64,000 nt of DNA from Pseudomonas orientalis (GTDB taxonomy: Bacteria > Pseudomonadota > Gammaproteobacteria > Pseudomonadales > Pseudomonadaceae), in NCBI RefSeq assembly GCF_022807995.1, contig NZ_CP094351.1:3503001-3567000 (forward strand). The letters are read 5' to 3'. Below, one piece after another: positions 9,087 to 20,443 of this stretch. Within the stretch, counting starts at the first letter, position 1. Each line of letters begins with the position of its first letter. A model generated the notes under the pieces. It worked only from the letters and a program-made list of their open reading frames with translations, was not told the origin of the DNA and ran no database searches. The position numbers and the translations under genes were made by a program.

Positions 9087-9571
9087 AGCGCCTGTTTCCC
9101 GCCCCGTGGTTGTCGCTGGCCTTGCTGGGGTTGTGGCTGGTGCTGAACCTGTCCATGAGCCCCGGCAATCTGCTGCTCGGTGCATTGCTGGGCGTGCTGG
9201 CGCCGCTGATGATGGCGCCACTGCGCCCGCAACCGATCAGCCTGCGCCGTCCCGGTGCGATCCTGCGCCTGTTGCTGTTGGTGGGCCGCGACGTGATTGT
9301 CTCCAACCTGCAAGTGGCCTGGGGCGTCCTGACCTGCGGTTCACGCCCGCCGCGCGCGCGCTTCATCAAGATCCCCATCGACCTGCGCAGCCCCAACGGC
9401 CTTGCAGCGTTGTCGATGATCACCACGGTGATCCCTGGCACGATCTGGTCGGAACTGGCGCTGGACCGCAGCGTCCTGCTGCTGCATGTGTTCGACCTGG
9501 ATGATGAGGCGCAGTTTATCGAGCACTTCAAATCCGCCTACGAACGGCCCCTGATGGAGATCTTCGAATGA
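9083..9571 (+). CDS. mrpE: Na+/H+ antiporter subunit E
   Basis: A 162-residue membrane subunit. I start at ATG 9083 (MKRLFPAPWLSLALLGLWLVL), which overlaps the mrpD stop by 4 bp; the longer frame from 8897 lies entirely inside mrpD. Two N-terminal hydrophobic helices are followed by a cytoplasmic domain with the MnhE signature: FIKIPIDLRSPNGLAALSMI, then TVIPGTIWSELALDRSVLLLHVFDLDD. Its role in the complex is structural or assembly-related. The last four bases overlap mrpF. Confidence 0.95.
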   Translation: MKRLFPAPWLSLALLGLWLVLNLSMSPGNLLLGALLGVLAPLMMAPLRPQPISLRRPGAILRLLLLVGRDVIVSNLQVAWGVLTCGSRPPRARFIKIPIDLRSPNGLAALSMITTVIPGTIWSELALDRSVLLLHVFDLDDEAQFIEHFKSAYERPLMEIFE

Positions 9572-9846
9572 GCGCCCTGCTCTCCAATGCGATCCTGTTC
9601 AGCCTGTTCCTGTTCTCGCTGGCGATGGTGCTGACGTTGATCCGCCTGTTCAAAGGCCCGTCAGCCCAGGACCGGGTACTGGCGCTGGATTATCTGTACA
9701 TCCTGGCGATGCTGATGATGCTGGTGCTGGGCATCCGTTACGCCAGTGACACCTACTTTGAAGCGGCGCTGCTGATTGCGCTGTTCGGCTTTGTCGGCTC
9801 GTTCGCCCTGGCCAAATTCCTGCTGCGTGGGGAGGTGATTGAATGA
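9568..9846 (+). CDS. mrpF: Na+/H+ antiporter subunit F
   Basis: A 92-residue protein with three membrane helices and the family loop IRLFKGPSAQDRVLALDYLY between helices 1 and 2. A second helix (MLMMLVLGIRYASDTYFEAA) and a third (LIALFGFVGSFALAKFLL) complete the MnhF fold. It overlaps mrpE and mrpG by 4 bp each. In the complex it is a small subunit needed for activity. Confidence 0.95.
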   Translation: MSALLSNAILFSLFLFSLAMVLTLIRLFKGPSAQDRVLALDYLYILAMLMMLVLGIRYASDTYFEAALLIALFGFVGSFALAKFLLRGEVIE

Positions 9847-10181
9847 TGCCGTTATGGATGGAAATCGTCGTCGGGCTGCTGCTGGTCTTGAGTAGCGTGT
9901 TTGCGCTGATCGGTGCGCTTGGGTTGTTGCGCATGAAAGATTTCTTCCAACGCATGCACCCGCCGGCGCTGGCCTCGACGCTCGGCGCGTGGTGCGTGGC
10001 GTTGGCGTCGATTATCTACTTTTCGGTGCTCAAGTCCGGGCCGGTGCTGCACGGGTGGTTGATTCCGATTTTGCTGTCGATCACGGTGCCGGTCACAACG
10101 TTGCTGCTGGCGCGAACGGCACTGTTTCGCAAGCGTATGGCGGGTGATGATGTGCCGGCAGAAGTCAGCAGCCGCCGCTGA
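9843..10181 (+). CDS. mrpG: Na+/H+ antiporter subunit G
   Basis: A 112-residue last subunit of the Mrp operon with three membrane helices. The MnhG pattern is clear: FALIGALGLLRMKDFFQRMHPPALASTLGAWCVA, including the RM-x-D-F-F-x-R-x-H-x-P core, then LLSITVPVTTLLLARTAL. It starts 4 bp inside mrpF. The operon appears to end here, followed by a REP pair at 10207-10296 that separates it from hxlR. Confidence 0.95.
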   Translation: MMPLWMEIVVGLLLVLSSVFALIGALGLLRMKDFFQRMHPPALASTLGAWCVALASIIYFSVLKSGPVLHGWLIPILLSITVPVTTLLLARTALFRKRMAGDDVPAEVSSRR

Positions 10182-10206
10182 TTCATCAAATGAACACAGT
10201 GCAAAA

Positions 10207-10296
10207 TGTGGGAGCTGGCTTGCCTGCGATGAGGGCGTGTCAGCCACCGAAAATGTTGGCTGACCCACCGCGATCGCAGGCAAGCCAGCTCCCACA
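10207..10296. repeat. REP pair (facing REP elements)
   Basis: Two 24-bp arms in opposite orientation, 10207-10230 and 10273-10296, with the Pseudomonas core GTGGGAGCTGGCTTGC and its reverse complement, separated by 42 bp. It lies between mrpG and the HxlR regulator gene; no gene is in this gap. Confidence 0.9.
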
Positions 10297-10364
10297 GTTG
10301 GATAGATGCCAGGCAATGGAACGGATTCGCAACGCCAATTCCGGCGATTCCCAGGAAGCACGCA

Positions 10365-10694
10365 ATGAGCAAAACCTACACCCCCGCCACCGCCGCAGCC
10401 GACGTGGAAACCACACTCGCCTGGCTCGGCGGGCGCTGGAAGCTGATCATCCTGTTTCACCTGTTCGGTGGCCAGGTGCAGCGCTATTCCGACCTTGAGC
10501 GGCTGATCCCGGAGATCTCGCAGAAGATGCTGGCCCAACAGCTGCGCCAGCTCGAAGCCGATGGCCTGGTGCACCGCACGGTTTACCCGGTGGTGCCACC
10601 CAAGGTCGAGTACCGTATGACAGAATGGGGCCAGAGCCTGTGCCCGGTGCTGGACGGGCTGCTCAAATGGCAGGCCGCCAAACCCGCGAGCTAG
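10365..10694 (+). CDS. HxlR-family winged-helix regulator
   Basis: A 109-residue DNA-binding protein of the HxlR (DUF24) family. [19 protein letters not shown] is the family signature (GGKWK-type), followed by [29 protein letters not shown] (recognition helix and start of the wing) and [16 protein letters not shown]. It has no Cys in the N-terminal helix of the kind used by redox-sensing HxlR proteins; its only Cys is near the C-terminus. It converges on the SDR gene, and their stop codons overlap (10691-10694). It probably controls the SDR/NTF2 operon, whose promoter carries a good inverted repeat (11866-11890). Confidence 0.9.
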   Translation: MSKTYTPATAAADVETTLAWLGGRWKLIILFHLFGGQVQRYSDLERLIPEISQKMLAQQLRQLEADGLVHRTVYPVVPPKVEYRMTEWGQSLCPVLDGLLKWQAAKPAS

Positions 10695-11473
10695 ACCGTG
10701 GGCACCGTACCGCCATCGATCACATACTCGGTGCCGCTGATCGAAGCGGCGCGCGGCGATACCAGAAACGCGATCAAGTCGGCCACTTCCTCGGGCTTGG
10801 CCGGCCGCCCGAGGGGAATCCCGCCCAGCGCCTGCATGATGATCTGCTTGCCGCCTTCATAATCCGTACCCGCTTCATCCGCCAGCCGCTCCGCCAGGAC
10901 CACCGCTGCATCCGTCTCCACCCAGCCCGGCGAGACACGCACCACCCGCACGCCCTTGGGCGTCACTTCTTTGGACAGGCTCTTGCTGTACGTTGCCAAT
11001 GCCGCCTTGGCAGCGGCGTAGGCCGTGGTCGATTCGGGCAACGGCAATTCCCGCTGGATCGAGGTGACGTGAATAATCACACCCGCGCCACGCTCGACCA
11101 TCCCTGGCAGCAACGCCCGGTCCACCCGCACGGCCGCCATCAGATTCTGGTTCAGCGCATTCGCCCATTGCTCATCATCGAGCACCGCAAAACCACCGCC
11201 GGGCGCGCTGGAGCCGCCGAGCACATTGACGATGATATCCACGCCGCCGAACCGATCTTTCACCGCTTCGGTAGCGCTCGCACAACCGACGGAGGTGCCC
11301 AGGTCGGCGGCAATGAAATGCACGCCTTCGCGCGTCGAATCCGCCGCCGAACGCGCGACCGAAATCACTTGGGCGCCTTGCTCATGCAACACCGCAACCA
11401 CGGCGGCGCCGATGCCTTTAGTACCGCCCGTGACCAGTGCCCGAAGGCCCTTCAGGCCGAGGTCAAAGCTCAT
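10691..11473 (-). CDS. SDR-family NAD(P)-dependent oxidoreductase
   Basis: A classical short-chain dehydrogenase of 260 residues. TGGTKGIG near the N-terminus is the nucleotide-binding glycine motif. Further motifs are the catalytic Ser in [10 protein letters not shown], the AYAAAK active-site Tyr-xxx-Lys, and the [10 protein letters not shown] segment after it. I start at ATG 11473 ([17 protein letters not shown]): it overlaps the upstream NTF2-like stop by 4 bp (ATGA), whereas the longer frame reaches back into that gene. The substrate is unknown; with a SnoaL/NTF2-like partner and an HxlR regulator a small carbonyl or xenobiotic substrate is likely. Confidence 0.9.
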   Translation of the reverse strand: MSFDLGLKGLRALVTGGTKGIGAAVVAVLHEQGAQVISVARSAADSTREGVHFIAADLGTSVGCASATEAVKDRFGGVDIIVNVLGGSSAPGGGFAVLDDEQWANALNQNLMAAVRVDRALLPGMVERGAGVIIHVTSIQRELPLPESTTAYAAAKAALATYSKSLSKEVTPKGVRVVRVSPGWVETDAAVVLAERLADEAGTDYEGGKQIIMQALGGIPLGRPAKPEEVADLIAFLVSPRAASISGTEYVIDGGTVPTV

Positions 11474-11787
11474 ACTCCGATCTCCAGTGCAGCAATCCTG
11501 TCGCCTTCCAGACTGAAGCAATACTGCAGGTCCAGCGGGCTTCCAGGAAAATTGCCGACCAGATGGCTGGTGACGACGGTTTTATCGCCCTGCTCCTCAC
11601 AGGCAAACGGTTCGCTGGTGTAGGTGTACTTGTTGCCGGTGCCGGCTTTCCAGGCCTGGATAGCCAGCAACCCGACATAAGTGTGGCCTTCGTCCTTCAC
11701 CACCGCATCGGCAGTGAAACACTCGCTGAAATCGCCTGCCCTGGCGGCGAAGTAACGGGCGATGGCTGGGGGAAGCGCGAGGGTCAT
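11470..11787 (-). CDS. NTF2/SnoaL-like protein
   Basis: A 105-residue single-domain protein of the nuclear-transport-factor-2-like fold. It opens with [33 protein letters not shown], the usual helix followed by a strand carrying Asp residues. It ends with [20 protein letters not shown]. Such proteins act as small isomerases, hydrolases or binding domains. It is the first gene of a two-gene operon with the SDR (4-bp overlap), and GGAG sits 8 nt before its ATG. The specific reaction is unknown. Confidence 0.85.
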   Translation of the reverse strand: MTLALPPAIARYFAARAGDFSECFTADAVVKDEGHTYVGLLAIQAWKAGTGNKYTYTSEPFACEEQGDKTVVTSHLVGNFPGSPLDLQYCFSLEGDRIAALEIGV

Positions 11788-11865
11788 GGCGGGTACTCCT
11801 GAATGTTCGATAGGCCTTCAGGATAGAAACCGCCGGGACTCGCCACAAGAACGCACGAAAAGGTA

Positions 11866-11890
11866 ATGGGCTCACTTCAAAGTAAGCCAT
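11866..11890. promoter_or_regulatory. Inverted repeat upstream of NTF2-SDR operon, candidate HxlR operator
   Basis: Arms ATGGGCTCACTT and AAGTAAGCCAT flank a CA centre, with one mismatch and one extra G. It lies 79 bp upstream of the NTF2-like start. HxlR proteins bind such dyads as dimers, and the adjacent hxlR gene makes it the likely regulator. This is inference. Confidence 0.45.
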
Positions 11891-11978
11891 TGGATTTACG
11901 GGCCTACGCGAATATTGAAGTGCGTGCATCCCCAATAAATTTGAAACCGAAGACCCGGCAAGGTGAGCACGGTCAAAA

Positions 11979-12067
11979 TGTGAGAGCGGGCTTGCTCGCG
12001 AATACGGTGAGTCAGCCACTGCTGCTCTGAATGAAAGACTGCATTCGCGAGCAAACCCTCCCCCACA
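11979..12067. repeat. Divergent REP pair
   Basis: TGTGAGAGCGGGCTTGCTCG at 11979 onward and its imperfect reverse complement ending at 12067, separated by a loop of about 40 bp. This is the GCTTGCTCGCGAAT subtype of Pseudomonas REP. The remaining sequence between 11891 and 12220 shows no gene. Confidence 0.8.
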
Positions 12068-12220
12068 GTTGGTTTTGCATCAGACGAAAAACCTGATGCG
12101 CGCCGCCCATTTTGATCGTTCCCACGCTCCGCGTGGTAATGCCGCCCGGGACGCTCCGCGCCCCGCCGAACAACTCAGATCAAGCGTGAGTCTCAGCAGG
12201 AAACTTACGACAGCGTTTTA

Positions 12221-12348
12221 GGGTTGTCGCTCGGAAGATGGCTGCCTAATCTTCGGTGGTCGCTGCAAATTCAGCGAGGCGACGAATGCCGTCATTACCT
12301 TCGCTCGCACAACCCCAGCAAAACGCCCCGGCATAACGGGGCGTTTTT
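12221..12348 (+). ncRNA. Structured small RNA, C4-antisense-like
   Basis: A closing stem pairs GGGTTGT (12221-12227) with ACAACCC (12309-12315). It encloses three hairpins: GAAGAT/ATCTTC (about 12234-12254), CGCTG/CAGCG (12261-12276) and CGAGG/CCTTCG around an inner GACG/CGTC. A rho-independent terminator follows directly. A multi-branched junction of this kind fits the C4 antisense RNA family described in phages P1/P7 and in many bacterial phage-like regions, but I could not run a covariance search. It is immediately upstream of the hcp cassette (122 bp from terminator to start). The transcript start is not defined. Confidence 0.45.
12320..12348 (+). terminator. Rho-independent terminator
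   Basis: AAAACGCCCCG, a 6-base loop, CGGGGCGTTTTT: an 11-bp perfect stem with a T-tract. It ends the predicted small RNA and insulates the hcp cassette; A and T runs on both sides let it work in either direction. Confidence 0.85.
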
Positions 12349-12469
12349 CTTCTCGCAGAAACCCGAATAATCCTACATCCCGCTCGCACGATAAAAGGCG
12401 AAACATCCGATATTTCCTATTTACATTTTTCCGTATGTTTATGGCGAATAAATCAGGATACCAACGTCC

Positions 12470-12955
12470 ATGGCTAACCACGGTTACATGTCCATTAACG
12501 GAAAATCTCAAGGCCTGATCTCGGCTGGCTGCTCAACTCAAGACTCCATTGGCAACAAGTGTCAGGAAGGGCATCGAGACGAAATCATGGTGATGTCCTT
12601 CAACCACAATATGCTCAACACCGGCAATGTCAGAGCCTCCACTCATGGCCCGGTGGTCATCACAAAAAGCATTGATAAATCCTCGCCCTTGCTGGCCGTG
12701 GCGTTATCCAACAGAGAAGAACTGAACTGCGTCATCAACTTCTATCGAATTTCACAGTTTGGTCGGCACGAAAAATACTACACCGTCGATATAAGGGGCT
12801 GCATCATTGCCAGCCTGACCGTCGACGTTCCCCATTCGGTACTCCTGAATGATGTAGACGCACAAGAACATCTGTCGATTCGTTATCGGGAAATTATCTG
12901 GACACATCACATCGCGGGGACCAGCGGCTATGGCTCATGGGAAACCGGGCGATGA
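12470..12955 (+). CDS. hcp: Hcp-family type VI secretion tube protein
   Basis: A 161-residue Hcp of the Hcp2/effector-associated type. It opens with GYMSINGKSQGLISAGC, followed by GNKCQEGHRDEIMVMSFNHNM and ASTHGPVVITKSIDKSSPLL. Hcp hexamers stack into the T6SS inner tube and carry small effectors in their lumen. No other T6SS structural gene is nearby, so this is an orphan hcp cassette that would use a core apparatus elsewhere. AGGA lies 11 nt before the ATG. Its stop overlaps the next start (ATGA), which ties it to the DUF4225 protein as probable cargo. Confidence 0.93.
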   Translation: MANHGYMSINGKSQGLISAGCSTQDSIGNKCQEGHRDEIMVMSFNHNMLNTGNVRASTHGPVVITKSIDKSSPLLAVALSNREELNCVINFYRISQFGRHEKYYTVDIRGCIIASLTVDVPHSVLLNDVDAQEHLSIRYREIIWTHHIAGTSGYGSWETGR

Positions 12956-13665
12956 ACTCAAAGAACAAAAATCAAACGCCTACTTTCTATGACTTGGGGG
13001 TAGTCAGCCAAGCCGCTGCAAAACTGACCAATCATGCGTGTGCAATCAGTGCCCGGCATCTACAGGATGGCGTTAATCGTTCGATATTCAATCGGGAAGT
13101 GGCCTATTACGCTCGTAGTATTGTTAACGATGTGGAGCAGGGAAAAAAGACGGTTGCACAGGGGCTTGTGGAGATAAAAACCGAACAGCAAAGCCTGCTG
13201 AACCAGTCAATGGAGATTGGGCGTAAAGGCATTGGAGTTGTAGCAGGCGCGCTGCAAATGGCCACAGGAGCTGGAATTTGCTACGCATCAGTTGGCACGC
13301 TCTGTCTCATTGCGGGGGTGCCGCTGATCGCACATGGTGCAAATAACGTATATGAGGGTGGGCGTAATCTAGTGACGGGACAATCAGATGCGGTCGGCCC
13401 GGTTCGTGCTGCTTATCAGTCGGCCGCATTCGCTATGGGCCATGATGAACGGGCAGCCAATATGGCCTACGGTGCAGCTGATATTGGTTTATCCGTCTAC
13501 AGTGCAGCGAGACACGTACTTAAACCTGATGCTTGGCGCCTATTTAGATACATCCCAACCGATTACATCCGAGCGTACAAAACAATGACCCCAACTACAA
13601 TGGGAATCGAAGTCTATACAGATTTTCAAACGATAAAGCAGATGCACAACGAGGAAAAATATTGA
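12952..13665 (+). CDS. DUF4225-domain protein, putative T6SS effector
   Basis: About 237 residues from ATG 12952, which overlaps the hcp stop (the longer frame adds five residues). Residues ~45-85 are helical and polar (YYARSIVNDVEQGKKTVAQG, then EIKTEQQSLLNQSMEIGRKG). A hydrophobic glycine-rich segment then follows (GVVAGALQMATGAGICYASV, then TLCLIAGVPLIAHGANN), typical of DUF4225 proteins found behind hcp genes. The membrane-active segment suggests action on the target cell membrane, but no activity is demonstrated by the sequence. The next gene encodes a small membrane protein, fitting an effector/immunity pair. Confidence 0.8.
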   Translation: MNSKNKNQTPTFYDLGVVSQAAAKLTNHACAISARHLQDGVNRSIFNREVAYYARSIVNDVEQGKKTVAQGLVEIKTEQQSLLNQSMEIGRKGIGVVAGALQMATGAGICYASVGTLCLIAGVPLIAHGANNVYEGGRNLVTGQSDAVGPVRAAYQSAAFAMGHDERAANMAYGAADIGLSVYSAARHVLKPDAWRLFRYIPTDYIRAYKTMTPTTMGIEVYTDFQTIKQMHNEEKY

Positions 13666-13967
13666 CACTCTGGTTCGTTTTGACTTTCCCGCTATTTGCC
13701 ACATGGGGAATTCTTTGCGCATACACACTAAAAATACGCTTCTCTGGAACCGAATATTTTCTTGCAAAATTTCTACTATGCTTAATATTTAATGGCTTTT
13801 TTGCGATCACATACTTAAGCATGATAGAAGAAAACAACTTTCCCTTACTCGGATACAACCCAGATCTTATATCAAACTACCCCTTCATTGGATGGATTGC
13901 TTTTTTCTGTATACCCGCTCACGCGGGGGCTCTACCTGTTAGATGGGAAATCAGATGGTGGTTTTGA
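13662..13967 (+). CDS. Small membrane protein, putative immunity protein
   Basis: A 101-residue protein starting at TTG 13662, which overlaps the DUF4225 stop (TTGA); GAGGA lies about 7 nt upstream. It has three hydrophobic segments: LWFVLTFPLFATWGILCAY, AKFLLCLIFNGFFAITYLSM, and PFIGWIAFFCIPAHAGAL. Inner-membrane immunity proteins of this kind protect the producer from membrane-acting T6SS effectors. The coding sequence is AT-richer than the flanks. I infer the role from position and topology. Confidence 0.65.
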   Translation: MTLWFVLTFPLFATWGILCAYTLKIRFSGTEYFLAKFLLCLIFNGFFAITYLSMIEENNFPLLGYNPDLISNYPFIGWIAFFCIPAHAGALPVRWEIRWWF

Positions 13968-14020
13968 TGAGAGCGCTATAAATCCAGCTAGTTTGACGCA
14001 TACTAATCTCCACACTACAA

Positions 14021-14051
14021 AAAACGCCCCGAAACAGTCGGGGCGTTTTAT
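14021..14051. terminator. Bidirectional terminator between T6SS cassette and cysS
   Basis: AAAACGCCCCG, a 7-base loop, CGGGGCGTTTTA: an 11-bp perfect stem with A and T runs on its two sides. It can terminate both the rightward immunity gene and the leftward cysS transcript. Confidence 0.85.
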
Positions 14052-14074
14052 ATTCAACGTACAGCAACCAACCG

Positions 14075-15457
<1,383 letters not shown>

Positions 15458-15479
15458 GATGTTTCCCTTAAGACTTTAA

Positions 15480-17180
15480 TCACTGGCCCCACGAATCACG
15501 CAAGGTCACGGTACGGTTGAATACCGGCCGACCGGGTCTCGAGTCCTTGATATCCGCGCAGAAGTAGCCTTCGCGCTCGAACTGGAAACGGTCTTCCGGC
15601 TGTGCGTCGCCAAGCGATGGCTCGGCACGACAACCAGTGAGTACTTGCAGGGAGTCAGGGTTGATGTTGTCCAGGAAGCTGGCGCTGTCTTCGGCCTTTT
15701 CAGGATTCGGCGAGCGGAACAGACGATCGTACAAGCGCACTTCGCACTCGATGCTGGCAGCGGCCGGCACCCAGTGGACCACGCCCTTGACCTTGCGGCC
15801 TTCAGGGTTCTTGCCCAGGGTGTCCGGATCGTACGAGCAACGCAGTTCGACGATGTTGCCGTCGGCGTCCTTGATCGCTTCGTCGGCACGGATCACGTAG
15901 CTGCCGCGCAGGCGCACTTCGCCGTTCGGCTCCAGGCGCTTGTAGCCTTTTGGAGGCTCTTCCATGAAGTCATCGCGGTCGATGTAGATTTCACGGGCGA
16001 ACGGCAGCTTGCGCACGCCGAGTTCTTCTTTCTGCGGATGACGCGGCAGTTCGAGGTTCTCGACCTGGCCCTCAGGGTAATTGGTGATCACGACCTTCAA
16101 CGGACGCAGCACGCACATGGCGCGCGGTGCGTTCGCATCGAGGTCCTGGCGGATGCTGAATTCGAGCATGCCGAAGTCGACCACGCCGTCGGAGCGGTTG
16201 GTGCCGACCATGTCGCAGAAGTTGCGGATCGACGCCGGGGTGTAGCCGCGACGGCGGAAGCCCGACAGGGTCGACATGCGCGGGTCGTCCCAGCCATGCA
16301 CGTGCTTCTCATCCACCAGTTGCTTGAGCTTGCGCTTGCTGGTGATGGTGTAGTTGAGGTTCAGGCGACTGAACTCGTACTGGCGCGGCTGGGCCGGCAC
16401 GGGCAGGTTGCTCAGGAACCATTCGTACAGCGGACGATGGCTCTCGAACTCCAGGGTGCAGATGGAGTGGGTGATGCCTTCGATGGCGTCCGACTGACCG
16501 TGGGTGAAGTCGTAGTTGGGGTAGATGCACCACTTGTCGCCAGTCTGGTGGTGGTGGGCATGGCGGATGCGGTACATGATCGGGTCGCGCAGGTTCATGT
16601 TCGGCGAGGCCATGTCGATCTTGGCGCGCAGGACGCGGGCGCCGTCCGGGAATTCGCCGGCGCGCATGCGGGCGAACCAATCGAGGTTCTCCTCGACCGA
16701 ACGGTCGCGGAACGGGCTGTTCTTGCCCGGCTCGGTCAGGGTGCCACGGTATTCCTTGGCCTGCTCGGGGGACAGGTCGTCGACGTAGGCCTTGCCGGCC
16801 TTGATCAGCTCGACCGCCCAGTCGAACAACTGGTCGAAGTATTGGGAGGCGTAGCGCACTTCACCGGACCATTGGAAGCCCAGCCACTTGATGTCGCTTT
16901 CGATGGCGTCGATGTATTCCTGGTCTTCCTTGGCCGGGTTGGTGTCGTCGAAACGCAGGTGCGTGACGCCACCGAACTCCTGGGCCAGGCCGAAATTCAC
17001 ACAGATCGACTTGGCGTGACCGATGTGCAGGTAGCCGTTGGGCTCTGGCGGGAAGCGAGTGACGATCTGCGTGTGCTTGCCCGAATCCAGGTCCGCCTGG
17101 ATGATCGGGCGCAGGAAGTTGACCGGGACGGCAGGTCCGGCCTTGGCATTCGGGGTAGAGTCGACAGTGGGCTTGCTCAT
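15480..17180 (-). CDS. glnS: Glutamine--tRNA ligase
   Basis: Cytosolic class I synthetase for tRNA-Gln, 566 residues from ATG 17180 (MSKPTVDS), which has AAGGA just upstream; the longer frame to 17258 adds 26 residues unlike the family. The HIGH motif is in [17 protein letters not shown], the KMSKS equivalent in [12 protein letters not shown], and the C-terminal anticodon-binding beta barrels are complete. It is divergent from ppiB across a 262-bp region with no other gene. It ends 22 bp before cysS. Confidence 0.98.
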   Translation of the reverse strand: MSKPTVDSTPNAKAGPAVPVNFLRPIIQADLDSGKHTQIVTRFPPEPNGYLHIGHAKSICVNFGLAQEFGGVTHLRFDDTNPAKEDQEYIDAIESDIKWLGFQWSGEVRYASQYFDQLFDWAVELIKAGKAYVDDLSPEQAKEYRGTLTEPGKNSPFRDRSVEENLDWFARMRAGEFPDGARVLRAKIDMASPNMNLRDPIMYRIRHAHHHQTGDKWCIYPNYDFTHGQSDAIEGITHSICTLEFESHRPLYEWFLSNLPVPAQPRQYEFSRLNLNYTITSKRKLKQLVDEKHVHGWDDPRMSTLSGFRRRGYTPASIRNFCDMVGTNRSDGVVDFGMLEFSIRQDLDANAPRAMCVLRPLKVVITNYPEGQVENLELPRHPQKEELGVRKLPFAREIYIDRDDFMEEPPKGYKRLEPNGEVRLRGSYVIRADEAIKDADGNIVELRCSYDPDTLGKNPEGRKVKGVVHWVPAAASIECEVRLYDRLFRSPNPEKAEDSASFLDNINPDSLQVLTGCRAEPSLGDAQPEDRFQFEREGYFCADIKDSRPGRPVFNRTVTLRDSWGQ

Positions 17181-17393
17181 AGGATCCTTGAACAGACAGG
17201 TTCGTGGCCGGGTGGGGGCCAGATAAAACAAAGGGCTCATAATAGCCGATGCAGTCAAGACACTGACAGGCTGGCACCAAAAACTGCTGTTTAATTACTG
17301 CTTTTGTGGCCGGGGCGGTAAAAAACCACCTCGAAATTCCTGCCGGGCACGCTAAACTGCGCGCCTTGGCCGTCGTTTAAGCCAGACAGGTAA

Positions 17394-17408
17394 GGTGCCC
17401 CGGGCACC
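17394..17408. promoter_or_regulatory. Palindrome upstream of ppiB
   Basis: GGTGCCCCGGGCACC is a near-perfect 15-base palindrome 34 bp before the ppiB ATG. It could be a hairpin in the leader or an operator; nothing in the sequence decides which. Confidence 0.3.
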
Positions 17409-17442
17409 CAAACCCACGAATTCCCTGAAAAGAGTAGTGAAC

Positions 17443-17946
17443 ATGACTCAAGTCAAACTGACCACCAACCACGGTGACATCGTCATCGAGTTGAACGCCG
17501 AGAAAGCGCCGATCACCGTCGCCAACTTCATCGAGTACGTCAACGCCGGCCACTACGAAAACACCGTTTTCCACCGTGTCATCGGCAACTTCATGATCCA
17601 GGGCGGCGGTTTCGAGCCAGGCATGAAAGAGAAGAAAGACAAGCGCCCAAGCATCCAGAACGAAGCGGACAACGGCCTCTCCAACGACAAGTACACCGTC
17701 GCCATGGCCCGTACCATGGAGCCGCATTCGGCCTCCGCGCAGTTCTTCATCAACGTGGCCGACAACGCTTTCCTGAACCACAGCGGCAAGAACGTGCAGG
17801 GTTGGGGTTACGCGGTGTTCGGTAAAGTCACCGAAGGCCAGGACGTTGTCGACAAGATCAAAGGCGTGTCCACCACGTCCAAAGCCGGTCACCAGGACGT
17901 TCCAGCCGAAGACGTGATCGTCGAGAAAGCCGAGATCGTTGGGTGA
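17443..17946 (+). CDS. ppiB: Peptidyl-prolyl cis-trans isomerase B (cyclophilin)
   Basis: A 167-residue cytosolic cyclophilin that catalyses proline isomerisation in folding proteins. Start at ATG 17443 ([17 protein letters not shown]) with AAGAG upstream. Cyclophilin active-site segments are present: [19 protein letters not shown] (catalytic Arg), [20 protein letters not shown] and [15 protein letters not shown]. There is no signal peptide, so it is the cytoplasmic PpiB rather than periplasmic PpiA. It overlaps the lpxH start by 4 bp (GTGA), a conserved Pseudomonas pairing. Confidence 0.97.
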   Translation: MTQVKLTTNHGDIVIELNAEKAPITVANFIEYVNAGHYENTVFHRVIGNFMIQGGGFEPGMKEKKDKRPSIQNEADNGLSNDKYTVAMARTMEPHSASAQFFINVADNAFLNHSGKNVQGWGYAVFGKVTEGQDVVDKIKGVSTTSKAGHQDVPAEDVIVEKAEIVG

Positions 17947-18692
17947 TATTGCTGATTTCAGACTTGCATCTGGAAGAGGAGCGCCCGGACATCACCCGGG
18001 CGTTTCTGGATCTGCTCCACGGCCGCGCCCGGGGCGCCCAGGCGTTGTACATTCTGGGGGACTTCTTCGAAGCCTGGATTGGCGACGATGGGATGACCGC
18101 GTTCCAGCGTTCCATCTGTGACGCGCTGCGCGAACTGAGCGACAGCGGCACTGCGATTTTCATCATGCACGGCAACCGCGACTTCCTGATCGGCAAGGCG
18201 TTCTGCAAGGCGGCAGGCGCCAGCTTGCTCAAGGATCCGAGTGTCGTGCAGTTCTACGGCGAACCCGTGCTGCTGATGCACGGCGACAGCCTCTGCACCC
18301 GCGACCTCGGCTATATGAAGCTGCGGCGCATCCTGCGTAACCCAATGGTGTTGTTTATCCTGCGCCACCTGCCCTTGAACACGCGCCACAGGCTGGCGCG
18401 CAAGTTGCGCAGTGAAAGCAGCGCCCAGGTGCGCATGAAGGCTAACGATATTGTCGATGTCACGCCTGAAGAAGTGCCACGGGTGATGCAGCAGTTCGGC
18501 GTGCGCACCCTGGTCCACGGCCATACGCACCGCCCCGCCATCCATAAGTTGCAGATTGGTGACCAGGCGGCCAAGCGGATTGTGCTGGGGGATTGGGACA
18601 AGCAAGGCTGGGCGTTGCAGGTGGATGAGCAAGGCTTTCAGTTGACGGCGTTTGACTTCATCAATCCGCAGTTGGCATTGCCCGGCGCTTGA
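17943..18692 (+). CDS. lpxH: UDP-2,3-diacylglucosamine diphosphatase
   Basis: Peripheral inner-membrane enzyme that hydrolyses UDP-2,3-diacylglucosamine to lipid X in lipid A synthesis; 249 residues. The calcineurin-like metal motifs occur in order: ISDLHLEE (D-x-H), [29 protein letters not shown] and VHGHTHRP. It starts with GTG at 17943 inside the ppiB stop. Its 3' end (CAATCCGCAGTTGGC...) recurs twice more in the following intergenic region, part of a tandem repeat described separately. Confidence 0.96.
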   Translation: MILLISDLHLEEERPDITRAFLDLLHGRARGAQALYILGDFFEAWIGDDGMTAFQRSICDALRELSDSGTAIFIMHGNRDFLIGKAFCKAAGASLLKDPSVVQFYGEPVLLMHGDSLCTRDLGYMKLRRILRNPMVLFILRHLPLNTRHRLARKLRSESSAQVRMKANDIVDVTPEEVPRVMQQFGVRTLVHGHTHRPAIHKLQIGDQAAKRIVLGDWDKQGWALQVDEQGFQLTAFDFINPQLALPGA

Positions 18693-18731
18693 TCCGCAGC
18701 ACCACTGATCCCATGTGAACAGAGGTCAAAC

Positions 18732-18820
18732 TGTGGGAGGAGGCTTGCCCCCGATGAGGACGTGTCAGTTGATACCTCTGTGACTGACCCACCGCCATCG
18801 GGGGCAAGCCCCCTCCCACA
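18732..18820. repeat. REP pair, copy 1
   Basis: Facing arms with the core GTGGGAGGAGGCTTGCCCCC and its reverse complement, enclosing GTGTCAGTTGATACCTCTGT. First of three near-identical pairs in the tandem module. Confidence 0.9.
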
Positions 18821-19045
18821 GTTGATTGCGTTCCATCCGTTCGGATCAGTGGCCGCTTGCTTCCGGCCCGGCTTTCGCGCCAAACGGCGGCTTGGCCAGC
18901 CATACCAGCAACAATCCGCAGTTGGCCCTGCCAGGCGCTTGATACCTGACAACACACATCCATGTGGGAGGGGGCTTGAACTGGTCTAATGAATTTGGAC
19001 ACATCAATAGGGCGCTATGATGGCGCCCAAACCTGAGGTGTACAG

Positions 19046-20184
<1,139 letters not shown>

Positions 20185-20222
20185 GAACCGAAAAGAATGT
20201 CCGAAATTACTAGACCAGTTCA

Positions 20223-20300
20223 GCTTGCCCCCGATGAGGGTGTGTCAGTTGATACCTCTGTGACTGATCCACCGCCATCGGGGGCAAGCCCCCTCCCACA
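20223..20300. repeat. REP pair, copy 2 (left part separated by the IS)
   Basis: Right part of a REP pair whose left 14 bases (TGTGGGAGGGGGCT) are at 18963-18976, on the other side of the insertion sequence. Before the insertion it was almost identical to copies 1 and 3. Confidence 0.88.
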
Positions 20301-20443
20301 GTTGATTGCGTTCCATCCGTTCGGATCAGTGGCCGCTTGCTTCCGGCCCGGCTTTCGCGCCAAACGGCGGCTTGGCCAGCCATACCAGTAACAATCCGCA
20401 GTTGGCCCTGCCTGGCGCTTGATACCTGACAACACACATCCAA

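Noticed and set aside
12221..12316. tRNA-like (for example selenocysteine tRNA) reading of the cloverleaf-like RNA
   Set aside because: No T-loop GTTCGA-type sequence, no recognisable anticodon arm and no matching acceptor end; the stems do not have tRNA lengths.
12218..12511. 97-codon minus-strand frame over the structured RNA and hcp start
   Set aside because: It overlaps the predicted RNA, its terminator and the hcp start; better explained as antisense of a conserved RNA.
15645..17294. 549-codon open frame on the plus strand opposite glnS
   Set aside because: Antisense shadow caused by GC-rich codon usage; no domain, no ribosome site, and glnS is complete.
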